Source: Pseudoalteromonas sp. P1-25 (GTDB taxonomy: Bacteria; Pseudomonadota; Gammaproteobacteria; Enterobacterales; Alteromonadaceae). Taken from it: a stretch of 64,000 bases of DNA. Of this stretch, positions 57,701 to 64,000 are shown piece by piece (the first letter of the stretch is position 1; every line of letters begins with the position of its first letter). Under the pieces are notes generated by a model. It did no database searches. It saw only the letters and a program-made list of their open reading frames with translations, and had not been told where the DNA came from. Location: assembly GCF_001401805.1 (NCBI RefSeq), contig NZ_LKDW01000017.1, forward strand, positions 1 through 64,000, written 5' to 3'. The position numbers and the translations under genes are program-made.

Positions 57701-59356
57701 GTTTGGATAGTGAACTTTGAAGTACGCGGAATTTGAGCCGATGTGACCTCCAAGTTGCTCTACTGTAAAACTTGGGTCACGCTCTGTCTGATACGTTGCG
57801 CCGGCTCGGCCGTATGTCCCATTTACCTTAAGCAGTCTTTTTCCGTTTATACAGAGCTTGTCGTTGATATCATAAAGTACAGATGTGGCACTTCCATCTA
57901 AATCATATATCTCAGTACAACGGTGAACAGCACCGCCAGCGGACAAGTTCCATCCATATCCTGCGAGTCCCTCTCCGCTTTGGCTTGAGTAATTAAGGGA
58001 AATAGAGGGTTGCATTCCCCGTCTACCAGGGGGTAAAGTCACAGGCACAGAATAATTAAATGCCCCACCATCAACAGAGCTATGCCCCTTAATTTCAGCA
58101 ACTAAATCGCTAACTAAACTACTTCCATTTAACGATGTTACAGCTTGATCATCAACCGTAGAAATTGCGCCTGGCGTTGGCACAATTTGTACTGTAGCCA
58201 CCCCTGAATTCCGTACCCCACCACAGGTTACAAACCCTGATACTTCGTTACAAGCCTCTACTTTGAAACGGTAGGTTCCATCTTCTGTCACCTGATATAC
58301 CTTACTTCGGGAAGTAACTTTAATCTTTGTCTGATTAACTACACCATCTTTTTCAATGAGGAGATTGTAGTAGTCAACATTACCTGAGGCTGCCCCCCAA
58401 GACAGACTAAATGTCCCTGTAGCACTGTTAGTAGGAACGCCAGATATTGTGCCTGGCGTTCCAGGTGTTTTAGCCACTTTAGAAACACTAGAGTATTTGA
58501 AGTTACCGTAAGATGTATAACTACCTGTCGTATTTTTACCTCGAACTCTGAACCGATATACTCCGTCATCTAGTGAAAAGCTTTTACTTCGACTTGTACC
58601 ACTATACTTTACTGCCCACGAGCCACTATTAGTTTGTTGTTCAAGTTGATACGAATCTGCATTTGAAGCAGCCCCCCAACTAACCGTAAATGATCCGGAA
58701 GTTGTGGTCGCAGGATTACCGGAGATTGAGCTTGGTTCACTGGGCTTTTTAGCAGAATTAGTACTATCAGTATTACTGAAAACGCCCCAACCAGCAGAAT
58801 TATAGGCACGAACTCTGAAAGTGTAGATACCATCGGAAGTAGGTTTATACTGGAAGCTTCTCGAAGTGCCCACATAAGCATTAGACCAAGAACCGCTATT
58901 TTTCTGTACTTGTAGATTATATTTTGAAATCGATGTTCCTGTACTAGCTGACCAAGAAATAGCAATAGAGTAGTCGTTATCGTCGGTATCTGCACTTGGT
59001 GTAGACATTTTAGGAGGAGGCGAAAGTTTATTGACTGATAAAGTGTAAGAGTCCATTAGCTGACGACGAATAATTGGTTCACCTCGGATCCATACAGTTG
59101 TTAAACCTTCAAGTTCATAATTATATGTACCATTGGCTTTTGCTGAAAAAGACTTACTGCTACCACTGCCGCTATATACCAACGTTCTGGTGCCTGATTT
59201 TGTTTCATATAAATAAAAACCAGAATCCCCGGCCTCAGCATTCCAACTTAATGTATAACTACCAGTAATGTTTGGTGAGGCTGGCAAGTTAACAAAATAT
59301 GCAGCTCTGGCTGAGAAAGAAAGAAATAATAACGCAAAAAAAACAACACGGAACAT
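51776..59356 (-). CDS. Giant Sec-exported FN3/SpvB/FG-GAP/Rhs polymorphic toxin
   Basis: A 2526-residue protein. Order: signal peptide (1-18, ending SARA); about four fibronectin-III-like domains (about 20-395, repeated SWGAAS and DGTYRFRV patterns); SpvB domain (about 420-560, VPVTLPPGRRGMQPSISLNY...GYGWNLS); FG-GAP/VCBS propeller repeats (about 740-1160, DFDGDGRKDLLV, DFNGDGLPDIL); TcdB-like middle; YD/Rhs repeats (about 1650-2110, YDSAGNPDFIKD, YDGMGNLTHQ); Rhs core end (about 2140-2245, YTGHEQ, MNGRVYDYNLGRFMSVDPF, DPTGY). The tip (about 2325-2526) ends GPRPDVAAAFKDGSVRVKEIASKTD, a PD-(D/E)XK-like nuclease pattern. By family the Rhs shell would enclose the tip. The signal peptide argues for Sec export, not type VI delivery. 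An immunity candidate follows directly. Confidence 0.85.
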   Translation of the reverse strand: MFRVVFFALLFLSFSARAAYFVNLPASPNITGSYTLSWNAEAGDSGFYLYETKSGTRTLVYSGSGSSKSFSAKANGTYNYELEGLTTVWIRGEPIIRRQLMDSYTLSVNKLSPPPKMSTPSADTDDNDYSIAISWSASTGTSISKYNLQVQKNSGSWSNAYVGTSRSFQYKPTSDGIYTFRVRAYNSAGWGVFSNTDSTNSAKKPSEPSSISGNPATTTSGSFTVSWGAASNADSYQLEQQTNSGSWAVKYSGTSRSKSFSLDDGVYRFRVRGKNTTGSYTSYGNFKYSSVSKVAKTPGTPGTISGVPTNSATGTFSLSWGAASGNVDYYNLLIEKDGVVNQTKIKVTSRSKVYQVTEDGTYRFKVEACNEVSGFVTCGGVRNSGVATVQIVPTPGAISTVDDQAVTSLNGSSLVSDLVAEIKGHSSVDGGAFNYSVPVTLPPGRRGMQPSISLNYSSQSGEGLAGYGWNLSAGGAVHRCTEIYDLDGSATSVLYDINDKLCINGKRLLKVNGTYGRAGATYQTERDPSFTVEQLGGHIGSNSAYFKVHYPNGNTEIYGNSSNSRKIRSGHSVAESWMLALIEDAFKNEVEYEYFGVTGNLYLKNIFYTGHSGTRGTRRANFVYSTIDGSEKFSFGGKSLSNRLLKRIDIYIDETLEANWRLEHASPANDGIYQIYLLNKLKYCDGSGNSDCIATDFDWYNSSFTYSEGANHPLESITDQFLVGQTIYREGDYDNDGVLDLSGADGIYLSGGGFMSWSSLPGYGSSGVGTSSGDSSLSNDIGEYRYTSVNGAMDFNGDGTTDIIYKDSNDRIKIASYDNGNISLLKDTGIDAGCYLSYSNLNTLAMCNNFVIDFDGDGRKDLLVATKAETSDPTEGIITYKAYMNSGNSFTFAGQIALNIRFSVNPIDVNGDGTIDLAGATFGKSPWWYETNYNKNTGQLTFTHRSHTLNVNFNEFLRTAPGKWIDFNGDGLPDILTLHLANSQDNTYTFSIAINKGNGSFASPVSTGKREFAYGSSLHGGVANENEAEGLVYNNFIKVFDFNGDGRQDLLVPTGTTSYRYQCWDHSTNQDCRAIDGAERPRFHIYDAFAWDVWITQEDGVSFQVHDLGSNVIGALATMSVVDLDGDGRDDFVSGLGFESSAVKRRWYYGSKSGGIGSNPRGYLTYLRDSTENYTIREVTTGMGVKAKVSYDQLANVSISNNSFSLFENYPYVRFTNTMRVVDTFEEDNGVGSLNTTQYQYGVPIFHLAGRGFQGFESIETVQSTPSMEVTGSNIDFKTTIEFEHIFPWSGMVKTTRKEDLTNNFLLSTATYSRAESVNPYITGEPYCFYSPSTVNTSYGASGEWLSTTTTDIEKNTLCQVTHKTVLKEDDYTSKTVINNTTYFSNGYISLPDSAEVESRTSYTLSGLPSGERAIRKVLRYTNYDPTTYVVTESGVKNGAGVIKRKKVFSDFDVYGQPKTITEGERWKKLVYSNDGYFVEIVRNRQWGTSFDASTSYFDKLTGAAESQINASGVSTDSTVNFLGQVLSTAVSKSGTLLSPIVYTQYLWGSGDYPVIVKTVQDGAPVVTEYLDSLGRSVKTETTGFDGSLIISETEFDERGNVLRSITPTASYSTRTSVEFGAYDALGRPEFKSVDDGLVNYVSNYFYTGLITTIDVAGTSLAEGESVSHIGSRSDSVGTMSRIYNSFGELLKTIDVKDGVTLFAYDSAGNPDFIKDAKGSVTTAVYDDLGQKISFSDPNMGSWSFTYNQFGELETQTDARGVIVQPEYDFLGRVRTVNGRTWSYDSAGKGLLDSTNSGSGEIKNFEYDSLLRVNKVTTTIDGINFIQEYAYHSTLGVLKAEKYPSNEVIGYEYNEYGYLEREFRHLLHADETLRKIDEIDAFGNVVKQVLSGNIYQNFYRHDNGSVNGICSGTSYSCATKYQSIDYGYDGMGNLTHQQNLITNLKEEYTYDNLMRVQAAQYSRNGTAEANIDYNYDAVGNLTQKSDYAGTYYYNSNRSQGGNAGPNAVRRVIKSSGSVNFSYDNNGNMLTGDGLSEAIYNVDNKPTRLIKNAVTTTFSYGADGMRFKQTKQSGSLTTTTYYIGKGFEREIQPGNKVLDKTYVGGHTTLYLAVSGNPSYPTSVLHSLEDRLGSPTVLLTGRDSTPNIIRYRAHGIFGRPIDAGTGNKLINLADWDDLARGYTGHEQLIEQQLIHMNGRVYDYNLGRFMSVDPFIQSPLNSQSLNPYTYIMNNPMAGVDPTGYVAQGTNASNWRTSGCDLDPMGCTSTPTEKAFSAYVGSGESNMHQSFSDNLEKFNKRMEQQLEDNWTDHAYAGLTSVTITDLPSSTNQGGDTERTWGSYLPFTQTGDESAQFWANRLVAAGGGFTDDPVASAGLFFSSLWTPNTAADTSFALFGGEFLALGGKALSYAGSKIIGNAQSTGTLGHETISKMYAYAYALNPNVTKVTMDLGYKRLMDGVKSMRLKYGPRPDVAAAFKDGSVRVKEIASKTDNPAQLIQRNANKMRNEGISGSVSVNNWAVQLQKWFGK
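52379..52780. repeat. 402-bp duplicated Rhs-core segment (parent copy)
   Basis: The parent tract matching 48626-49027. It encodes residues about 2193-2326 of the large Rhs protein. Homology stops sharply on the tip side after ITDLPS, where the two toxins become unrelated. Confidence 0.88.
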
Positions 59357-59452
59357 GGCACGTCACTCCATTGACAATATTAAACCAAAGTTATAAATTA
59401 ATTAATTATCAAACAATTGTCAATCAAACGTAAATAAAAGCATAGAGGTTTT

Positions 59453-59722
59453 ATGGCCCAACTCAATTTTTTTGCTAGAATATTAGTTGTTTTGACGCTT
59501 TCATCAACACAATTAGTACACGCTAAATCTGACCCTGTTTATGATGCATTTGAGAGCTATAAAAAATGTATAAAAGCAATTAAAAAAGAAGGGAAGCAAA
59601 CTGTTTCAACTGAAAATTACAAAGATTTTTGTAAATCTGAGTTGAATCACCTTAAAGAGGTAGCCCCTAATAGCTTTCCTCAAATTGATAAAGTTATCCA
59701 ATCATGGTTATCAAGAAAATAA
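59453..59722 (+). CDS. Small exported protein of unknown function
   Basis: An 89-residue protein with a clear Sec signal peptide (cleavage after VHA, about residue 24), leaving about 65 residues rich in lysine with two cysteines (KKCIKAIKK, DFCKSEL) that could form a disulfide. Divergent from the Rhs gene, 96 bp apart. No family recognised. It could be an accessory factor for the exported toxin or an unrelated periplasmic protein. Confidence 0.55.
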   Translation: MAQLNFFARILVVLTLSSTQLVHAKSDPVYDAFESYKKCIKAIKKEGKQTVSTENYKDFCKSELNHLKEVAPNSFPQIDKVIQSWLSRK

Positions 59723-59934
59723 TCTAGATTCATTGAAGTTTAAAGTCTGGTTTATAAAGTCATATAATAACTTTTATTACATTGCGTAATGTGTAACTTC
59801 TTCCAGACTTAAACCTTAAGTCGTTTGCAGCATAAGCATGAGTGTGCGTATCTTAATTTGGGGATTTAGCGATATTCTGCTTACTCCTAGTGAAATATAA
59901 AGTAAACGACTTTGAATCGTGTTATTGAACAATA

Positions 59935-61017
59935 CTACCAATCAAATGAAATCTGTTCTGATTCAACTTTCTCAGGTGATAACCCTATATGCACACCGAG
60001 TAAGCGAACATGCTTTCCTCCGCCACGCAGGAAAGCTTCATAGAGCAACTCACAAAGGATTGTACGATCTAACTTTTCAGTAGAGAACTCCTTTGTCGTT
60101 TGGTGAAAATCAGAAAACTTTACTTTAATCCCAATTTTACTTATTCCTCTATTATTGAGGTACTTAGATGCTCTTTGTTCAAGTTCAGGTAATAGCTTCT
60201 CAAAGAGAATTCGTTCAAGCTCTTGAGTTTCAGAAATGTCTTCAGGAAAAGTCCTCTCAACACCTACAGATTTTCTTTCTCTACTTGTAACAACTGGTCT
60301 ATCATCAACACCACTGCATCTTTCCCATAGCAGTCTGCCCAACTTACCGTATCTAGAAGATAAATATTCAAGGCTAGATGCCTTAACATCTTTGCCATAT
60401 TTAAAACCATTTGAAAGCAGTTTATCATTTGTAACTCTCCCTACACCTGGAATTTTTTTTAATTCCATATTGTCTATAAAAGAGTCTACATTTTTAGGTG
60501 GAATGACGAAAATGCCATTAGGTTTATTTAGGTCAGAAGCGACTTTAGCTAGATATTTAACTGGGGCAATACCAGCGGATGCTGTAAGGTTAAGCTCTGC
60601 ATATATTGAACGGCAAATATCCTGAGCAATTAATGTTGCGGAGCCACCAAACAAGTGACAATTAGTAACATCTAAATATGCTTCATCTAAGCTCAGAGGC
60701 TCTATTAAATCAGTGTACCTCTCAAATATTTCACGGATTTGAGAGCTTACAAGCTTGTAAACATCCATCCTCCCCCTCAAAAGAACTAGATCTGGGCATT
60801 TACGCAGAGCCACACTTGTTGGCATCGCACTTTTAACTCCAAATTGCCGAGCAATATAATTACATGTAGATAAAACACCTCTAGAAGTACGGCTTCCACC
60901 GACAGCAACAGGCTTATTGGCTAAAGATGGATTATCTCTAATTTCTACTGATACATAGAATGCATCCATATCAACATGAATAATTTTACGATAGGTGATT
61001 GATGAACTTTCACTCAT
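59935..61017 (-). CDS. dinB: DNA polymerase IV, complete second copy
   Basis: A 360-residue Y-family polymerase for translesion synthesis. All motifs are present: RKIIHVDMDAFYVSVEIRDNP (first catalytic Asp and steric-gate region), GVLSTCNYIARQFGVKSAM, SLDEAYLDVTN with the second acidic pair, ASAGIAPVKYLAKVASDLNKPNG, HhH IPGVGRVT, and the little finger. It is clearly homologous to the truncated dinB at 39364-40380 but diverged along its length, so it is not a recent copy. It uses more A/T-rich codons. A LexA box lies 40 bp upstream of its start, indicating SOS control. The extreme C-terminus (EQISFDW) may contain the beta-clamp-binding peptide. Confidence 0.93.
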   Translation of the reverse strand: MSESSSITYRKIIHVDMDAFYVSVEIRDNPSLANKPVAVGGSRTSRGVLSTCNYIARQFGVKSAMPTSVALRKCPDLVLLRGRMDVYKLVSSQIREIFERYTDLIEPLSLDEAYLDVTNCHLFGGSATLIAQDICRSIYAELNLTASAGIAPVKYLAKVASDLNKPNGIFVIPPKNVDSFIDNMELKKIPGVGRVTNDKLLSNGFKYGKDVKASSLEYLSSRYGKLGRLLWERCSGVDDRPVVTSRERKSVGVERTFPEDISETQELERILFEKLLPELEQRASKYLNNRGISKIGIKVKFSDFHQTTKEFSTEKLDRTILCELLYEAFLRGGGKHVRLLGVHIGLSPEKVESEQISFDW

Positions 61018-61056
61018 TTGATTAGCATTACCGGTACATGATTAAATGACAAAAAG

Positions 61057-61072
61057 CTGTATATAAAAACAG
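61057..61072 (-). promoter_or_regulatory. LexA (SOS) box upstream of the second dinB
   Basis: CTGTATATAAAAACAG fits CTGT-N8-ACAG, with an A/T-rich centre, 40 bp before the dinB start codon. Confidence 0.72.
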
Positions 61073-61243
61073 TATATATAAAAAGTAATTAATAACAACT
61101 TCAATTAGGCAGACATAAAAGCCTTAATTTAAAGCTTTATAACACTTACTACCTTACTGTTGCTGACCTAGTAATTAGGTGAGACAGAAAAGAACAGTAA
61201 AACCATGTAATTAGGGATAAAATTTAATAAATAATAGTTCTGT

Positions 61244-62977
61244 TTAACTATCTATGACTGGGACTTCAATATCGACTACATTATCCACACCAAAAAGCTC
61301 TTCAGCTGCCAATATAGCATTAGCTGATAGTGCTTGTGTCGTTAAAACCGCTAATCGCTGCTTCGGCCTAGATATAGACACATAAAACAAGTTCCTAGAT
61401 CTATAGAATCCATCGTGATGATCTTTATTTATTTTTTTTGTCTTTAATAAATCTAAAAATCTAGGCCAATTGTAATGATTCCAGCCTCCACTGAGTATGA
61501 CTAAGACATTGTCATATTCAGCGCCTTTTACACCATGCTGTGTGGCCAGCGGCGTTCCACCACCCAAGAAAAACACAAGGTTAATTAATTCTGAATACGG
61601 AATTTTTAATAGTCTTTGATATTTAACCAAGCTATTTGATAATGGGGTATTTTCTATATTAGCTAAACCTTCCTTCAACTCTTTCTCTAGTTTTAGAACC
61701 TTCTTACTCTTCGGAAGCTTTTCTGAAGATAGAAGGAAAGAGATAACACTTCCAATATCTTTTGTTTCTCTGAGCTCATTAAGTTGATTAATTTCGTTTT
61801 TCCACTTCAACTTATCCATATGGCAAGTTATTGTGGGCCATTTACCGAGGATACGGAACATCTCCCCGTACTTTTTCATTTTGAAAGCTTCACACATTGG
61901 CTCTATTGTATCTGCCAAATACTGAACGACAGGATCCTCCTTCTTTGTAAAGGAGTCCTTATATCTACCGAATACTTTTGCTAATTGACCGTAACCTTGT
62001 TGCGAAGCAATCAAGTTATGCGTCAGCATAAGAACTTTTGTCTCTTTTAGATCCCATCCATTTTTTTTTAAGTCTTCTAGCAAAGTGTCTTTCAGAGCGA
62101 TAACAGACTCAATGGGTAAGTCCCCTTTATTATGGCTATCCGTTCTTCGAGCTCCTTTGAAAGAGTTCGTATGATAAAAGCACGCTTCGCCCATGAAACT
62201 TTGTTGACGCTCACTTTGTGTGAGATTAGGTCTCAGCTTATTAAGTACATCAACAATCTTTTTAGTTGAACGGAAATTAGATCCTTTATCGATAGCATGT
62301 AAATCATAATTCTTTAGTTCAAAATCCGTAGAGTGTATTGTTTGCCAATGATCACCAAAGAAGCCTATCAAAGGGCCAAACTTAGTTGAGATGAATACTT
62401 CGTTCAAAGCATCCATAAATTGGACATTTGTATCTTGGTACTCATCTATGAACAAAATAGGGTACTGCTGAAAAAACAAACGCTGTACCTTCGGTAGCTT
62501 CAATATCCTAGCCATTAATAAAGGGACGTCATCATGCTTGATAGAAATCTTATCTGAGTAAGCTTTAAAATAACCTCTCTTATATTCTATGAGCTTCCCT
62601 TCTATTCCACCTTGAGCCTCAATTTCTTCTTTGTATCCTTCAAATTCATTAATAATATCTCTCATCGAACTTTGAAAGTGCCTCATGAAAGACCAGCAAA
62701 AGGAATGAATAGTCTCAACAACTATAGCTTCATGACTATCAATTTCTTGAATAATCTCGTTCTTTGCAACTTCAGTATATGTTATACATGCTATCCTCTG
62801 GTTAGCTTTAATAAGCCGAGCCCCTCGATCAAAGATAATTGCTTGTAACGCCTTGACTAATGAATATGTTTTACCTGCTCCAGCACCTGCTTCGAGTCTA
62901 AAACTAACACCCTGTTTAATACAGTCGTTCACTTCTTGTTGTGCTTTTTCGGCTGCTAAAATAGCTTTATCACTCAT
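61244..62977 (-). CDS. gajB: Gabija UvrD-like helicase component
   Basis: A 577-residue superfamily 1A helicase-like protein with all motifs: Walker A GAGAGKTYS (about 28-36), CITYTEVAKNEI, VVETIHSFCW, DEYQDTN (about 180), GFFGDHWQTIHS, NFRSTKKIVDVLN, TQHGVKGAEYDNVLVIL, and VSISRPKQRLAVL. In Gabija, GajB senses DNA ends and assembles with the GajA nuclease. The ATG at 62975-62977 overlaps the gajA stop as ATGA, showing coupled translation and supporting this start over a TTG two codons upstream. It is somewhat longer than the B. cereus GajB I recall (about 490). Confidence 0.82.
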   Translation of the reverse strand: MSDKAILAAEKAQQEVNDCIKQGVSFRLEAGAGAGKTYSLVKALQAIIFDRGARLIKANQRIACITYTEVAKNEIIQEIDSHEAIVVETIHSFCWSFMRHFQSSMRDIINEFEGYKEEIEAQGGIEGKLIEYKRGYFKAYSDKISIKHDDVPLLMARILKLPKVQRLFFQQYPILFIDEYQDTNVQFMDALNEVFISTKFGPLIGFFGDHWQTIHSTDFELKNYDLHAIDKGSNFRSTKKIVDVLNKLRPNLTQSERQQSFMGEACFYHTNSFKGARRTDSHNKGDLPIESVIALKDTLLEDLKKNGWDLKETKVLMLTHNLIASQQGYGQLAKVFGRYKDSFTKKEDPVVQYLADTIEPMCEAFKMKKYGEMFRILGKWPTITCHMDKLKWKNEINQLNELRETKDIGSVISFLLSSEKLPKSKKVLKLEKELKEGLANIENTPLSNSLVKYQRLLKIPYSELINLVFFLGGGTPLATQHGVKGAEYDNVLVILSGGWNHYNWPRFLDLLKTKKINKDHHDGFYRSRNLFYVSISRPKQRLAVLTTQALSANAILAAEELFGVDNVVDIEVPVIDS

Positions 62978-64000
62978 AAGCAATTTTTCTCCACCTCAGA
63001 AGTAACGGTTTCTACTGTGAGCTTAGGCGCTGAAAGCCATGTTAACCCTTCAACGATGTACCTTGGAACATTCCAATTCTCTTCCAATATTGCAAAGCGA
63101 AATGCAGTATCAGACTTGGCTAATTTTTTTGCCTCCAGCCAAGCTCGATTCGCATAATTCCCGCTTTTACGCATTTTAAACATCTTCATATTTGCTAAAA
63201 TTAAAGCATCTTCAAAGCTTCTACCACATGCAGCCTGATTGTCCTCTTCAGGAACCTGGTAAGCAATTCTTCTATTCTCAATAACCTTCTCTGTATCAGT
63301 CTTATTCATTAATAGCTGCAAAAATGCACACTCTTCTTCTTTAAACCAATTTTTGATCGAAACATTGGATGTCCACTCCCCTTCGGCTACAGGACATTTA
63401 ACTCTAACAAGCCTTGTTTTTCTTTTAACTTGCTTTACAGAGTCTAAGTCCGTAATTATTAGAGACTTTACTTCTAAAAAGTCCAATAGGGGGTAAAAAA
63501 GATGGGCGTATGCTCCACCAACTTCGATTGTAGAAACGTATTGAGAAGACAGTTTACTATTCTCTTCAATTTCTTCTTCGACTAGTTGAATCAGTTTTGG
63601 CATCAAGATTCTTTCTGTAGTACCTTCGACCAATATAGCTTTATCTGCGAAGTACAAATCACACTTCGTTAATGTCATGTATTTGTGCAAAAATTTCTTA
63701 TCGTTTGGACTAATCTTCTTTAAACCTTTCTTAAGATCCTTAATAATGGTGTATGGATTAGATATATTTGGGTACTTTAAAAAATACCGAATTGCATCAA
63801 AGTTTGCAGTATTTGCTATATGAGACGAGTGGGTCGTAATTACAAACTGTACATTCCATTCTGGGTCATCTGGGTATGCCTCAGATAACTTTTTAACAAT
63901 TTTTTGTAACTGACTTATAAAGACCTCTTGCATTTGAGGATGGAGGTGAGCTTCCGGTTCTTCTACAAAAATTACATGCGTTGCAGGTCGAACCTCCAAA
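62974..64000 (-). CDS. gajA: Gabija OLD-family nuclease, partial (5' end off window)
   Basis: The last 341 or so residues of an ATPase-TOPRIM nuclease; the N-terminal part of the ATPase lies beyond the right edge. The visible part begins with the ABC-ATPase Walker B region (HVIFVEEPEAHLHPQMQE), then QFVITTHSSHIAN. The TOPRIM domain (about 118-250 of the visible part) follows with AILVEGTTERIL, STIEVGGAYAHLFYPLLDFL and LIITDLDSVKQ. The conserved SFEDAL block is further on. With gajB overlapping its stop, the pair matches the Gabija anti-phage system, in which GajA nicks DNA and is inhibited by nucleotides. The partial N-terminus leaves the subfamily unconfirmed. Confidence 0.85.
   Translation of the reverse strand, partial: LEVRPATHVIFVEEPEAHLHPQMQEVFISQLQKIVKKLSEAYPDDPEWNVQFVITTHSSHIANTANFDAIRYFLKYPNISNPYTIIKDLKKGLKKISPNDKKFLHKYMTLTKCDLYFADKAILVEGTTERILMPKLIQLVEEEIEENSKLSSQYVSTIEVGGAYAHLFYPLLDFLEVKSLIITDLDSVKQVKRKTRLVRVKCPVAEGEWTSNVSIKNWFKEEECAFLQLLMNKTDTEKVIENRRIAYQVPEEDNQAACGRSFEDALILANMKMFKMRKSGNYANRAWLEAKKLAKSDTAFRFAILEENWNVPRYIVEGLTWLSAPKLTVETVTSEVEKNCL

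Noticed and set aside
40603..64000. CRISPR array or tRNA attachment site in the accessory region
   Set aside because: No regularly spaced direct repeats and no tRNA gene were seen; the island's attachment site, if any, is not identifiable from this window.

Overview
The window reads as a chromosome segment of a marine gammaproteobacterium of the Alteromonadales, most likely Pseudoalteromonas. This is inferred from gene order (pomA-pomB beside xseB-ispA-dxs; thrA-thrB-thrC, then glyA, then nrdR-ribD-ribE-ribBA-ribH-nusB-thiL-pgpA), from A+T-rich DNA, and from two kinds of short palindromic intergenic repeats. No database was searched. The left edge cuts an rRNA-type promoter firing leftward out of the window. 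The right edge cuts a Gabija gajA gene.

Positions 1-40,370 are ordinary core chromosome. They hold a thioredoxin/TPR protein, a secreted M20 amidohydrolase, topoisomerase III behind a perfect LexA box, the PomAB sodium stator behind a sigma-28 promoter, and an isoprenoid operon. A large propeller/GGDEF sensor is followed by the riboflavin-nusB-thiL-pgpA operon, glyA, and the threonine operon with a leader peptide and attenuator. Next come a histidine kinase divergent from a lone receiver, rdgC, an HDOD protein, several peptidases (M49-like lipoprotein, DPP-IV type, M17), a HIT protein and a Cache-type chemoreceptor.

At about 40,375 the core ends abruptly inside a DNA polymerase IV gene. The dinB copy on the left has lost its first catalytic motif. 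From there to the right edge the DNA is accessory. It contains, in order: (i) a two-gene operon of a 1578-residue nuclease-STAND NTPase (Avs-like) and an unrecognised 287-residue partner, with an Xre regulator upstream; (ii) two divergent small DNA-binding proteins separated by a pair of matching palindromic operators; (iii) a decayed OLD-family nuclease fragment; (iv) a polymorphic-toxin locus; (v) a complete second dinB with its own LexA box; (vi) a Gabija-type pair, gajA (partial) and gajB.

The toxin locus is built around a 2526-residue Sec-exported FN3/SpvB/FG-GAP/Rhs protein with an adjacent candidate immunity gene. Downstream lie two more toxin cassettes. One is an orphan tip carrying a 402-bp, gap-free copy of the parent's Rhs core; the other is a DUF4329-like fragment truncated beside an IS3 remnant.

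The accessory region therefore combines at least two candidate anti-phage systems with an interbacterial toxin arsenal that can change its tip by recombination. It sits next to a disrupted dinB and carries an intact dinB. The least explained parts are the STAND NTPase's partner gene, the toxin tips and their neighbours, and the two repeat families.
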